From Flaccisagitta enflata (Eukaryota > Chaetognatha > Sagittoidea > Aphragmophora), in NCBI GenBank assembly GCA_965153355.1, contig OZ231128.1, positions 45,508,001 to 45,572,000 of the forward strand: DNA of 64,000 bases, written 5' to 3'. The notes under the pieces are model-generated. The model was given only the letters and a program-made list of their open reading frames with translations, had not been told where the DNA came from and ran no database searches. The first letter of the stretch is position 1. Every line of letters begins with the position of its first letter. This document shows positions 1 to 13,378 of this stretch, piece after piece. The translations under genes were made by a program, and so were the position numbers.

Positions 1-210
1 GGCCTTGGGGGACGGATGGATGGACGGATGGACAGTCAAACAAATAAACAAACAAAAGTCCCCCAGTGTTCTACAAGACTTCCTCCTCTTCGGGGCCGCT
101 GCCCTGCTCCCTTTCACTTCAATTCACAATCATGCAAAGCAGGGCATCGGGTATCGCTGACCACATATTGCCCTTGGGCGACCTGCTTACTTTTTTGGCG
201 TTTATGAGCG
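1..210. repeat. Family B fold-back element, one arm (cut by window start)
   Basis: A GGACGGATGG ladder is followed by 'GTTCTACAAGACTT', 'TTCGGGGCCGCTGCCCTGCT' and 'GCAGGGCATCGGGTATCGCT'. The same block order recurs at 38034-38477, and in inverted order at that copy's left arm. The left arm of this copy lies outside the window. Confidence 0.7.
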
Positions 211-215
211 TTTTG

Positions 216-314
216 AGCTCAGTGCTCCTGCCCAAATCCCCTAGTGACTTTCCCTATCACTGCCCCTGTCCACTCACACGCGCCTGGGGTAGCCGTGTAT
301 CCGGCTTTGTTTCA
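216..314 (-). repeat. Family A element fragment
   Basis: Contains 'GTGCTCCTGCCCAAAT', a middle with 'CCCCTGTCCACTCACACGCG' and the end 'GTGTATCCGGCTTTGTTT'. This is the AACAAGGCCGGATACAC end of the modular family read in reverse. The hairpin end is missing, so the copy is truncated and abuts the family B arm. Confidence 0.65.
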
Positions 315-575
315 TTCCTTGCTTCTACTCTCTCTTCTACTCTCTCTTCTACACTTTCTCCTTTGACTGCTTTCTTTCTTCGTTGTTATTGCTTGTTTTT
401 CTAAGCAGGGACTATACTGAAACGCCAGTGAGTTCTAGAATATTCATAAATATTTCTCTTGATATTTCTTAAGTTATTTTCTAGATAGTACATAAATCCT
501 CTTGTAGACAGTTTATTGGGAAAAAAAGTCGAAGTCACATTCGAGAGAAACAAGGTTTTCATTTTCTTATGGATA

Positions 576-707
576 GGGATGTGGAAGCGGTCGATTTTAG
601 TGCCGCTTCCACAGCTTCCGCTTCCGCTTCCGCTTCCATTTTGTAGTACAAATACTAGTAGCTATCCCATCCTCCAAAATGGAAGCTGTCAATCGCTTCC
701 ACATCCC
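576..707. mobile_element. Short fold-back MITE (132 bp), TA-flanked
   Basis: The inverted ends are GGGATGTGGAAGCG and CGCTTCCACATCCC, flanked by TA on both sides. The interior carries repeated GCTTCC hexamers. A second, inverted and truncated copy lies near 50050-50160, which supports mobility. There is no coding capacity. Confidence 0.75.
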
Positions 708-884
708 TAAACTTATGGAGAAGTTGAGGGTCCCATCCGGCTGATTGGGGTCTCCAATGAAATTGATAGGCTAAGTAAATTTGATTATTCTCTTTCTTTT
801 TGCGCCAAGCAAAATGCACTACTGCAAATATTTTTCGCTTTATGATATCTTATTTACGAAATTATCAAATTGAATTTTTTTCGA

Positions 885-1325
885 TTTTTTATGATTTTAA
901 ATAGGATCAATAAAGGCGTGTATTTATGTTTGTTTGAGCATGCAAATACAAGAAAACATATTTATGAGCATAGCTGCTCATCTGTGAGGGTGTTTTTGAG
1001 CATCTTAGCTCATTTAGCTCAGTCTTTTTCTTTAGATTCTAAATGCGATAAATAAATAAATATTTTGATATATGTTTAAGCAAGCAGAAATAAGAAAGCA
1101 TGTCAGTGAGCAGAGCTGCTCACCTGTGAGGGTGTTTTTAAGTATTGTAGCTCATTTAGCTCATTTAGCTTAGTCTTTTTTTCTGATTGTAAATAGGACG
1201 AATAGATAAATGTTTTGAGTGAGCATGCAAATACAAGAAAGCATGTCAGTGAGCATAGCTGGATATCTGGTTGAGTGATTCTGAGTATTTTAGCTCATCT
1301 AGTTCATTTGGCTCAGTTCTGGCTG
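885..1325. repeat. Tandem triplicate of about 150 bp
   Basis: Three degenerate units each contain 'gattnTAAAT', 'GAGCATGCAAATACAAG' or a variant, 'GTGAGCAnAGCTG', 'GTGAGGGTGTTTTT' and 'TAGCTCATTTAGCTCA'. Units begin near 891, 1036 and 1186. The third is the most diverged at its end. No reading frame is conserved between units. Confidence 0.75.
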
Positions 1326-3180
1326 GTGTCACATTAAGGGGAGCGCAGACAGAGTGAAATTCGTCAATTTTAAAATTGAACAAAACTGCACATCACCATG
1401 TAGCTTACCTATCATTATATATGAATCAAAACTGGGATTTTCTTACTCAAGCTCATTTTGTATACAAATCAGGCCTAAAAACAGATTATGATCAATTTTT
1501 TTACTTATATATTTAGCTAAATACAATAAGGCAATCAGTATGAGGGCAAAATTTTTGATGATAACATTCAAGCAATCATGTGTGATCATGTTTTCAAGAT
1601 TTTTTTTGATTAATTTGAGTTTTTTTGAAAAAAATCTCTTCAAGCACCATTTTTGGCTGGGCGGGATGTTGGAGGAGAATTTTTCCCACCAAGCTCGTTT
1701 TGATGCCAGTGACAAGTTACCTTTAAAGGAAGCGCCATGCGAAATTTCAACCAGATTGGACAATTAACAGGATGAGCAAAAAATTTCGTACTTGCTCAAT
1801 GGCTTGAACCATACTTGTTATGAGAGCTATGAGTTAAAATCTGAACCAGAGTATCTCAGTTATTTATACTAAAAGTAGAAACAAAGAACATCTGATATAA
1901 TTTCCATACATGGCCATGACATGTACTTAAGAAAAAACAGGAAATTAGATTTTGACAGGATTTAATTTGCAGAGCTGTGTTCATTCAAAAATGAAGGTTT
2001 TTTGCAACTTTATTAGCCCCTAGATGGGTTGTTTGAGAATAAATGTATCAAGGGGAGTTAGTTAGGTCGTCTAGGAGGGGTTTCAGTCAACAAAAGTGAT
2101 ATATCAATCAAATTAAGATAAGAGATAAATGTTTTTTTCACCAAAAAAGAAATTTTATGTGACTTTCTACTAATGTCCCTGTTGGTCTAAAAAACATATT
2201 CTGCTGACTACCGTTTATCATTTTTCCTTATCTTAAGTATAAAAAATGACCTAGTTTTAATTTTGAACATTTACTGTAAAGAATTTCTCCAAACCTAGGT
2301 GTCTTTTCTATAGATTTGATGGCTAGTACAAGATTTTTTGCACACCCTGTTATCTTAGAAGTTATGTCATTTTTTTATTTTTTTATCTGGCAGGCTGGTT
2401 GGTCTGGTTGGACTGCTTGACATTTTTTGAGTCTTATCAGAAAAAAGATGAAGGACCTTCTTGATCTGGGTATCAACCATGCAAAATTTCATTGGGCTAG
2501 CTCAATTAGTTCCGGAGATATACCAATTTGAATTTTAAGAAATTTCACTAAATCAAGGCACCAAAACATGCGCGCATTTCTGTGAGAAGTGGTATGTGGA
2601 AACAAAGAATTAACTATGAGGCTTGGTTGGCGAGCGTTTCAATTCATTCCTTATTTTGATAGTGATCCACTTTGGAATTTCACTGTGACCAAACAAATTG
2701 GAGTTAAGACTTGAAATTTTAAAGGCATGTACAGAATTTCAACCTCTTTCATATCGTATAGATAAATTCACCGTTAAGCATATTACTATGCTGTGACATA
2801 GTAAGAATCATAGTGTGACATAAGTGTGACAGCTACAACATGGAGCACCTCTGAATTGTAACGCTTTAAGAAAATGTTGATTTCTCACCAACAGACCTCT
2901 TGATTATGATTTTCTTCCGGACAGCAGGATTTGTACACTAAGATCTTCCGACAGACCATCTTGACTAACACCAAACATTAAGTTACCATAAAATGGGGTT
3001 TCAGCTATCAAAAACATATTCAAATTCATCCTTGATTCTCCTTAAATGGTTTTGATGGTATTTGGATCGTTGATAAATTTCTAGTCGCATGCACGCAGCT
3101 ACATATTCCTCTGTCAGTCCGTCCATCTGTCCATCCATCCGTCAGTCCATCCATCCATCACATTAAATTTTTGACTTATA
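1326..3180. other. AT-rich non-coding stretch
   Basis: No credible exon is visible; open frames are short, biased to Phe/Lys and lack splice context. A degenerate CCATCCGTC ladder lies at about 3115-3160, typical of the modular family's interior. Otherwise I see nothing. Confidence 0.5.
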
Positions 3181-3189
3181 GAAATGTCC

Positions 3190-3410
3190 CCTTTTTTTCT
3201 TTTCTTTTTTTGTAATCTTTTTCCTATTCTTCATTTTCTCTCAATTAAATTTTTCTTCCTTTCCCTTTTTTTTTCTTTTTCCTTTTTGTTTCCTTTTCTT
3301 TTCCTTTTTCTTTTCTTTTCTTCCTTTTTTTCTTCCTTCTTTTCCTTTTCTCCTTTTCCTTCTTTCTTTTTTTGCTTTTCTTCTTTTCCTTCCAAAACCT
3401 TCCGACATGC
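3190..3410. repeat. Polypyrimidine tract (T/C-rich)
   Basis: About 220 bp of almost pure pyrimidine on the plus strand (TTTTC, TTCC and TTCTT blocks). Open frames on both strands here are composition artefacts (poly-Phe/Ser or poly-Lys/Glu). Confidence 0.8.
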
Positions 3411-4288
3411 GCCTTTCCCTTCCGAGCAGCAGCGCTGCACGCTGCAACATAATCAAAAGGTCTGCTCACCAATGGAATGGAAAAGGAAAAATTGCTTAAT
3501 GTTTGAGTGATGATAGGCTAACAAAAAAAATTGTCAACTTACCTCATTTTTAGCAAAAAATGAAGGGGGGTAGTACTCTATTTCAAAGCTATTTTTTGTC
3601 AGCTTACAGTTGAAATATTGAGTTCAAACTTTCCACACATATCAATGGATTGATATTGATTGCTCACAAGCTTTGGGATGACTCTGCTTGACATTTTTTG
3701 ATTAGTCAAACTTGCATTTGCCTGCAGGGAAAAAATCGGGACAGGCCAAAAAAGGCCCTTCTACCCCTGTTTTGGACCCCATAGGGGCAGTAAGTGTGGC
3801 AAAAATTGGTTTGGTACAGCGCACCAGATAGTTAGGTATGTCACCCAACCTTTGTGACCTTATGCAATTCAACAGCAGAAGCAATGCAACTTCCTCTATG
3901 GTGGAGAATCGGGGTTTCTCGGGCGCCCCCGGATGCTCGGAATCAACCTTCTATTTTTCTCTGATTTTCAGTGCAAACAATACATACTATTGCTCTTGAT
4001 TTGATCTGACAAGTAAAAAAAATTGCAGTGACTGAAGATAGAAGCTTGATGAATAGTGACCAATGCTTACGACTTTTTTCCTCATGGCGACAGCCGCCAT
4101 TACTGGTAATTCATTTTCTAGATGATTCATGAATTTAGATAGTTCATGAATTCTTTTTAGGTTGCGGACACGTAGACACTAAGAGCCTTTGGATATCTCG
4201 AAGGCATTAAATCCGGACCCCTCATAAGTTATGAGTCATAACTATCCTTAAAATTCCCGAAAAAAAATTTCCCTTTTCAGGAAACACA
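3411..4288. other. AT-rich stretch without recognisable gene
   Basis: No splice-flanked open frame and no known repeat terminus were seen. 'TGACTCTGCTTGACATTTTTTGA' near 3678 echoes a similar phrase near 2415, which suggests old repeat debris. Confidence 0.4.
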
Positions 4289-4290
4289 TA

Positions 4291-4890
4291 CAGTGGGGTT
4301 CGTGGAATAATAGCCTAAACTGGAGGACGGTATTTAAGTGTCTTAATTTCATTTTATAAATTTGATATTTGAAGTATAAGTATCAATGCTTTTGTCCCTG
4401 AGTTTTTTGGTTGCTATGGAAACCAAAAGTATTTTTTTAAACATTTATAATTACTAGGTCTATAATTTCATTATTTTGACAAATATTATTAGAGAACATT
4501 GCTCAGAATTAATTTTGCTAGAATTTTCCCACAGTTTGTTCTGTAAGAATATTGCTCGTTTGGCTGTTGCTAGGGGGCATCACACCTAGCAACCGCTAAA
4601 TGATGCTCCCTAGCAACGGCCAAATGAGCAATATTCTTACAGAACATACTGTGGAAAAGCTATAGCAAATTTGATTCTGAGCAATGTTCCCTGATGATAT
4701 TTGTCAAAATTGTGATGTTCTAGTACTTATAAATATTAAAAAAAAAAAATTGTTTCTATGGCAATTGAAAAACTCAGGGACAAAAGCATTGATTGAACAA
4801 CTTATATTTCAAATATCAAGTTTAGCAAATGAACGTAAGACACTTAAATACCTTCCTCCAGTTTAGGCTGTTATTCCACAAACCCCACTG
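4291..4890. mobile_element. Fold-back MITE, Tc1/mariner-like, 600 bp
   Basis: The two halves are inverted copies of each other. The left end CAGTGGGGTTCGTGGAATAA matches the right end TTATTCCACAAACCCCACTG in reverse complement, with TA on each side (4289-4290, 4891-4892). Internal matches run to the centre near 4570-4620 (GCTCGTTTGGCTGTTGCTAG versus CTAGCAACGGCCAAATGAGC). TA target duplication with a CAGT-type terminus fits Tc1/mariner or pogo non-autonomous elements. No transposase is encoded. Confidence 0.88.
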
Positions 4891-5208
4891 TATGAGAACT
4901 GAAATAACATTGCCCTTATAAAAGGAGGCCAGAATTCTCTTATATACAAAGAATGAAAGCCATGCAAGCTATCAATGGTGTTTACTCAGGATTGCTCGCA
5001 CTTATCCTTTACTACTGATGAAGGAAAAGCTTGAATGACACAATTCCTAAAATCTGCATTCGTGCGGAGAAAATTGACTGTTTTAGGTCATCTATTCTTT
5101 TTAATTGACGTAAATTGATCATCATTGAAACGAATAAACAATGTCTATTAAACGGAGGAAATACAAAATTGTCACAAATAGAATCGACAAAAACATATCT
5201 ATGACAAG

Positions 5209-5210
<2 letters not shown>

Positions 5211-5252
<42 letters not shown>
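5211..5252. repeat. (GA)n microsatellite
   Basis: Uninterrupted GA dinucleotides. Confidence 0.95.
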
Positions 5253-5255
<3 letters not shown>

Positions 5256-5496
5256 CAATCGAATTACAAGAGGAAACACCCAACTCGAGCGTTCAAAGTT
5301 TTAGCAGTGCGACAATTATAAGAGATAATTCAACTATACACGAATGAACAGAAAATCAATTACATGAATATGAGTCGTTTCTAAAATAATTGCATTTTAG
5401 AATAAAAAAAAAAAAGAAATTAACGATCAGTGCCAAAAATCATCCCACTTCAGCCGATTCCTTTACCTATTATCTTTCCCTTTCTTTAGAGCGAGC

Positions 5497-5630
<134 letters not shown>

Positions 5631-6187
5631 CAACTAGGCAGGCAGATTAGACAGACAGACACGGACAAAGACAGAATTAGAGAAAGTGAGTAAGGAGGGT
5701 GATGAAACGATATATTATTCGACATCGACATATAAATATGGACATCATGTAACATCATATGAAATCTAGACTCATCTGAAGTCTCAAAATATTCAAAAAT
5801 TCTAGTGTTGCTTGACAGATTATTGACTCAAATCATCGGTCGAATACGACAAATAAGGACATGGTATTTATTTTTTTCGTAAACGAACGTTGGAAACTGG
5901 CACGCGAAGAAAAAGTTTTTTTTTTATTGAAATCAAACTAGATGTCGTTGAGCGACAAAACAGAAAAAGCCGCGCAGAAAGTTGACAAATTCATTATTCA
6001 TCTTTACTCTGTTAAACTCGAATGACAATGATATAAAAATGCCATTTCGCTGTTCTTTTTCGGAAAAAATGTAAAAGAAATTCTGAGACAAAATATTGCC
6101 CGAGAATATGGAAACTACGAAATAAGAAGAAGATCATTCTTTGGCAACGTGCACATGGGAAGACACACACGTAACATGTATCATATA

Positions 6188-6320
<133 letters not shown>

Positions 6321-6544
6321 ACACAAAAAAACATATGTTTAAAGGTTTTGACACCAAGTACTTTTTGAAACTAAGCATTAGTTTGTTTTGTGAAAATACC
6401 AGTTAAACATTTTTTTGAGCAGGGCGAAAGCATTCGAAACAATGGGTATGAAAGAAACTCACATTAATACTGAACATCAACACTTTTTTTCTAATTACAC
6501 AACCTTCTCACTAAATTGCTGTCCAATTCTTTTATTCTTTTCAA

Positions 6545-6992
6545 GTTTCTGCTCTTCGTCTTCGTCTTCATCTTCTTCTACCTCTTCATCTTCTTCTACC
6601 TCTTCTTCTTCTTTTTCTTCTTTTTCTTCTTTTTGGGCAGCGGCCCCGAAGGGGTCGATGACCTATGCTTTCACACATATGGGGAGTTTTCTCCTTCTCC
6701 TCCTTCATGTCCGTACCCGCCCTCCCCCAGCCTCCAGGCCCAAATCCCAGTCTTGAGGCCCAAATCCGACCCTCAAGGCCTACATCCCAACCCCAAGGCC
6801 CAGATTCTACTCTCTAGGGATTTGGGCCTCAAGACTGGGATTTGGGCCTGGAGGCTGGGATATGGGCCTCCAGGCTGAGATATGGGCCTGGAGGCTGGGG
6901 AGGGGGTGCGGACATGGAGGAAGAAGAAAACTCTCATATGTGTGAATAGGTCATCGACCCCCCTCGCCCCTCTAACCAACGCCCGCCTCAAG
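6545..6992. mobile_element. Family B fold-back element, preceded by (TTC)n
   Basis: A (TTC)n run from 6549 ends exactly at GGGCAGCGGCCCCGAAGGGG (6635). The left arm 'TCGATGACCTATGCTTTCAC' is mirrored by 'GTGTGAATAGGTCATCGACC' near 6935-6960. Between the arms lie repeats of 'GGCCCAAATCC' on the left and 'GGATTTGGGCCT' on the right, also in inverted order. A sister copy with the same arms lies at 53150-53565. Confidence 0.8.
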
Positions 6993-7023
6993 CAGGGTAC
7001 CTGACCATCTAATGCTTTTGCGA

Positions 7024-7127
7024 CTATTCTTCTTTTTCTTCTTCTTCTTCTTCTTCTTCTTCTTCTTCTTCTTCTTCTTCTTCTTTTTCTTTTTTTTCTT
7101 CTCTTTCTTGTTTTCCTTCTTCTTCTC

Positions 7128-7158
<31 letters not shown>

Positions 7159-7287
7159 TTCTTCTTCTTCTTCTTCTTCTTCTTCTTCTTCTTCTTCTTC
7201 TTCTTCTTCTTCTTCTTCTTCTTCCTTTTCTTCTCTTTCTTGTTTTCCTTCTTCTTCTTCGTCTTCGCCTTCTTCCTCTTCTTCTTC

Positions 7288-7319
<32 letters not shown>

Positions 7320-7750
7320 CTTCTTCTTCTTCTTCTTCTTCTTCTTCTTCTTCTTCTTCTTCTTCTTCTTCTACTTTTTCTTCTTCTTCTTCTCCTTTTT
7401 TTCTTTTTCTTTCTCTTTCTCTTTTTCTTTTTCTTTCTTCTTCTTTTTCTATTCTTTTCTTTTTCCTTTTTTTCCTTTTTCTTCCCCTTCTTCTTCTCCT
7501 CCTCCTCCTCCTCTTCTTCTTCTTCTTCTTCTTCTTCTTCTTCTTCTTCTTCTTCTTCTTCTTCTTCTTCTTCTTCTTCTTCTTCTTCTTCTTCTTCTTC
7601 TTCTTCTTCTTCTCCTCTTTCTTTTTCTTTTTCTTTTTCTTCTTCTTCCTCTTCTTCTTCCTCTTCTTTTTCTTTTTCTTTTTCTTTTTCTTTTTCTTTT
7701 TCTTTTTCTTTTTCTTTTTCTTTTTCTTTTTCTTTTTCTTTTTCTTTTTT
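7024..7750. repeat. (CTT)n / polypyrimidine array, about 725 bp
   Basis: Long CTT trinucleotide runs are interspersed with CTTTTT hexamer and CCT runs, and the last about 90 bp are perfect TTTTTC. It is virtually purine-free on the plus strand. Long frames through it (poly-Phe, Leu or Ser; poly-Glu or Lys on the other strand) are artefacts. Confidence 0.95.
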
Positions 7751-7986
7751 ACTAACTTTTCATTGGTTACTGAATTATTTAACTGATATCTCCATAAAAG
7801 GAGAATTTGTGTTTGAAGAGAGATCAAACGCTATTAGAATTTAAAGCTGATGGTTTCAAGAACTCTTTCTTGATCATTGTTGAAAGGGATGTCCGCTTTA
7901 TGAAAGAACACATAATAATCTAAACGATTTTTGACTACTCCTATACAGCAGTTTTCTTTAGATTCTTCCTAGATCGAGACCTCGTA

Positions 7987-8738
7987 CAGTTAAGCTTCAC
8001 TAGAAGGCATCTCAAGGGACCGGTTGTTTACATGCCTTCTAGGCGAGGTGCCTTATAGCCAAGCATGTATAATTTTGCACCATACCGAGTACTTAAGGTT
8101 CAAATTGCTTTGCTTATTATATCTGTTGGTTGGATACACAATCAAACAGGTTGCTTTGAGGCAACAAATTCATCTAGATCTTCCTTTACTTTTTGCGATG
8201 GGCAATGATTGAAAACAGTTTCGCTGTTATCATTAACCAGCCACCTGACATACAAGCGCATAAAAAATGTGAACAGATGGTAGCGATTATTCTTGGACCT
8301 TTAACTCTCATGGCATAATCATAGTGGTTGAATATGTCATTCAACATGGTATCATCGTCATAGATCTTTCACTGGCAAGGATTCATCGGCAAATCGAGTT
8401 TTCACTCTTCTTCTTCATCTTCTCCTTCCTCCCTCATTCATTTCACCTAGTTTCGGTATTCCTCCTCATCATCGAAATCGCCCTCATCATTTACCTTCCT
8501 TTCCAACCTTTGTTCATCCACCTCCTCAATTTGCTTGTCAGATGCCTTCAAAGCGAGCAAAATATCCATCAAAAATCCCATTTTTCATGCGCTATAGTGA
8601 AATTTGCCTAATAGGCGGGTGCCTTATATGCGGGGCTAATCAACAAAGGAATTGAGGGACAAAAGTTGGGACTTTTCAAATCATGCCTAGAAGCGAGGGA
8701 TGCCTTATTAGCGGGTGCTCTATAGTGAAGCTAAACTG
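7987..8738. mobile_element. pogo/Tigger-like non-autonomous DNA element
   Basis: The ends CAGTTAAGCTTCACTA and TAGTGAAGCTAAACTG are inverted and flanked by TA (7985-7986, 8739-8740). Internal segments 'GAAGGCATCTCAAGGGAC' and 'GCGAGGGATGCCTTATTAGC' also hint at inverted pairing. TA duplication and an 'AGCTTCACTATAAG'-style terminus are typical of pogo/Tigger relatives. Short open frames inside are not a recognisable transposase. A related terminus is at 63604-63620. Confidence 0.75.
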
Positions 8739-8989
8739 TATCTCTATCAGAGCGTCTGTTCGACAGTTGGTCGGTTTAACCACTCGTCTGTAGCTGTTAC
8801 ACTTGACGGTATGTTTTCTCCTGTCTCCTGTCTCCTGTCCCATTTTTATCATTTTCTGGTAAAATGTGAGAGCGTTGCCACCTGCAAGATAACCCTCATA
8901 CCCTTCCGAGTATGAATGCAGATAAGAAAAAAAACTCTGGGTGTTTTAAGAAGTTTCCATACAGATCTAAGCAACTCCGCCTCCGATGG

Positions 8990-9576
<587 letters not shown>

Positions 9577-9608
9577 TCAATGTATAGTTTAGTGACAAAG
9601 AGTAAAAG

Positions 9609-9783
<175 letters not shown>

Positions 9784-10110
9784 AATGGGGACGAAGTCCT
9801 GTATAACACAGGGGGAATCTGTCCATCCGTACGTATGTCCAACTCTCTGTACATCCATCCATCCCCCCGCCCCATCCTCAGGGTTTCATCTCCTCTGGGG
9901 CCTATTCTGACCCAAATTCTGCCAAATAGCCCAAATCCAAGCAATATGGCCCAAATCTAAGCAAAATGGCCCAAATCCAAGCATAATGGCCAAAATCCAA
10001 GCAAAATGGCCCAAATCTGGCCAGAAAACCCCAATTCTGGCCTGAAGTCCATCATTTTGCCCCCTAAGGCCTCCGATACCTAAATTTCTCGGGGCCGGAG
10101 CCCAAAAAGC
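9784..10110. mobile_element. Family B fold-back element (degenerate)
   Basis: It starts 'GGGGACGAAGTCCTGTATAA' and has the CACAGGGGGAATCTGTCC block, a CCATCC ladder and a minisatellite of 'AATGGCCCAAATCCAAGCA' units (five or so). It ends 'TCGGGGCCGGAGCCCAAAAA'. The right arm is short, so the copy is eroded. It sits in the ARHGAP39 intron between the last two exons. Confidence 0.7.
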
Positions 10111-10459
10111 ATTACCGTATTTTTTCTAATTAGCGCCCAAGGCGCTTTTGAAATTGAAATACAACATGGCTGTTTTAACCCTCCAATTTGCACTCCCTTC
10201 GCATCATCCATGTGTCGTCATTCAGTTTATTACTTCAACAAAATATCAAATTGCCAGATTATTACACAAAATGGACCTTTTTTTTTTTTGCTCAACTCTT
10301 TTGAAGGTGGTCAAAACAGCTCAGAGTGTTGTATTCATCAATTACTTTGTGATTTGACTTTCAAACATCCATCATAAAATTTGTAGGGCTGAGGAAAAAA
10401 GAGGGGCGTTATATGAAAGGGTGCGATAAATGGAGAGAAAAAAGTACATCTTTTATCTA

Positions 10460-11050
10460 CAGGGTGTATCATGCCAAATTAGATATAAGAAAACGATGGC
10501 ATTCTGCTTCTAAATGTGCAAAAATAGATCTGAAAAAAAATTCAAAGAGCATACAAGCTCCGTTTTTTTGTGTAAAAATTTTATGAGTTTGGGTCAAATA
10601 TTCTAGCCACAACATTAATTTGAAGTGAACTGAGCATTTAGAGGAGAAGCTTTTTGGATATGATTGTGATGCTGAAAGCTTTTCTTTGAATTGCTCTTAT
10701 TTCTAAACGGCTTGAGCCACATTTGCCAGATTGGACTCAAATTAAAGAAAATTTGATAAGCTTTAATTTGGGACCAATCTGGCATCTGTAACTTAAGTCT
10801 TTTAGAAATGAGAGCAATTCAAAATAAAAAACCTTCAGAATCAAAATCATGTTCAAAGTGCTTCTCCTCTAAATGCTCAATTTATTTCAAATTGATATTG
10901 TGGCTACAACATTTGACCCAGACCCATAAGATTTTTACACAAAAAACCGGAGCTCATGTGCTCTTTGAATTTATTTTCAAAATCATTTTTGCACTTTTAG
11001 AAGCAGAAGGCCATCGTTTTCTTATAACTAATTTGGCATGATACACCCTG
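10460..11050. mobile_element. Fold-back MITE, TA-flanked, 591 bp
   Basis: The left end CAGGGTGTATCATGCCAAAT is mirrored by ATTTGGCATGATACACCCTG on the right, with TA at 10458-10459 and 11051-11052. Inverted similarity runs through the whole element, for example AAGAAAACGATGGCATTCTG versus AGAAGCAGAAGGCCATCGTT. It contains the motif shared with other fold-back elements here, 'GACCAATCTGGCATCTGTAA'. It lies in an ARHGAP39 intron. Confidence 0.9.
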
Positions 11051-11378
11051 TACAATCAAAAGAATTATAAACCCTCTCAATAACAATTGTCGAAAGTAAA
11101 ACATGATCTAGAGAATCTGATGTCATTAATTGTGTAAAATTAGCGCGGTCAAATTGACATAACAAAAGTCACCAGTTTTCACTCGATCGTTTTCAAATCG
11201 AGGGAGCTTTGTTTACTCAATCCGATACTGTTCACTTTGGTAACGACATGTCGGCTACAAGTACCAATTTCATTCGGTGCGGGTAGAAAGACCGGGTGTT
11301 TACCCGCGGCAAATTTAAATCTTTGTCTGAGTGTTGACATTTTGGACTGAAAAAATTTGATCCCTATTCATTCAATTA

Positions 11379-12780
<1,402 letters not shown>

Positions 12781-12782
12781 GC

Positions 12783-12949
12783 CGATAAGCCCAACTCATG
12801 CCTTATGCCTCCAACTCTCCGAATTGGACTATTCACTTATCGATTCAAGATTCAAGATTAATGAATTCTATTAATCTTGAATCTTGAATCGATAAGTGAA
12901 TAGTCCAATTCGGAGAGTTGGAGGCATAAGGCATGAGTTGGGCTTATCG
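12783..12949. repeat. Perfect 80-bp inverted repeat with 7-nt loop
   Basis: Arms 12783-12862 and 12870-12949 are exact reverse complements, base for base (CGATAAGCCCAACTCATGCC at the outer left, GGCATGAGTTGGGCTTATCG at the outer right). The spacer is GAATTCT. The palindrome stops sharply at both ends. It lies in the ARHGAP39 intron and could fold as a long hairpin in the pre-mRNA. No TA duplication or known element terminus was seen, so a recent local inversion-duplication or an assembly artefact are both possible. Confidence 0.95.
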
Positions 12950-13194
12950 AGGTCGTGACGCGAAAATTTAAACGTTCATTCACATTGGTTAAACGTTCAT
13001 TCACATTGGTTTGTTTGGGGGAGAATAAGAAACAGTAGATCGCTTTCTATCATGTGGAGAGGATACAGGATACCCCCAAAGCTCCGACATAAAAACCTTC
13101 AACAAATAATGACGTTTGAAAACGATGCAACCATTTGAAGATTTGTAGCCTGACAGCTAATTTTTTTGTTGTCAAGACGAAATGTAGGTTGAGG

Positions 13195-13320
13195 GTTATG
13201 GTTAGGATTATGGTTGTAGGATAGGAAGTGGTTTTTGGGTTAAGGGATGAGGGATAGGGGTAGAATTAGGGATAAGGTAGCCAGGGTAGGATAACGATTA
13301 TGGATTTGTGATAAAACCTT
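13195..13320. repeat. Degenerate GGTTAG/GGGATAG-rich stretch
   Basis: Irregular units such as GGTTATGGTTAGGATTATGG and GGGATGAGGGATAGGGG. It is G/T/A-rich, with no constant period. Confidence 0.5.
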
Positions 13321-13378
13321 TGACTGTAGACTTGAAAAGGACGAAACCTAGCCTTTATCACATGCAGATGAGAGTCTA

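Noticed and set aside
7012-7827. Long open frames of poly-Phe/Leu or poly-Glu/Lys through the CTT array
   Set aside because: Pure repeat composition with no stops possible; they appear in several frames and both strands.
13195-13320. Interstitial telomere (TTAGGG) array
   Set aside because: Units are irregular and TTAGGG itself is rare; a degenerate G-rich stretch is the safer call.
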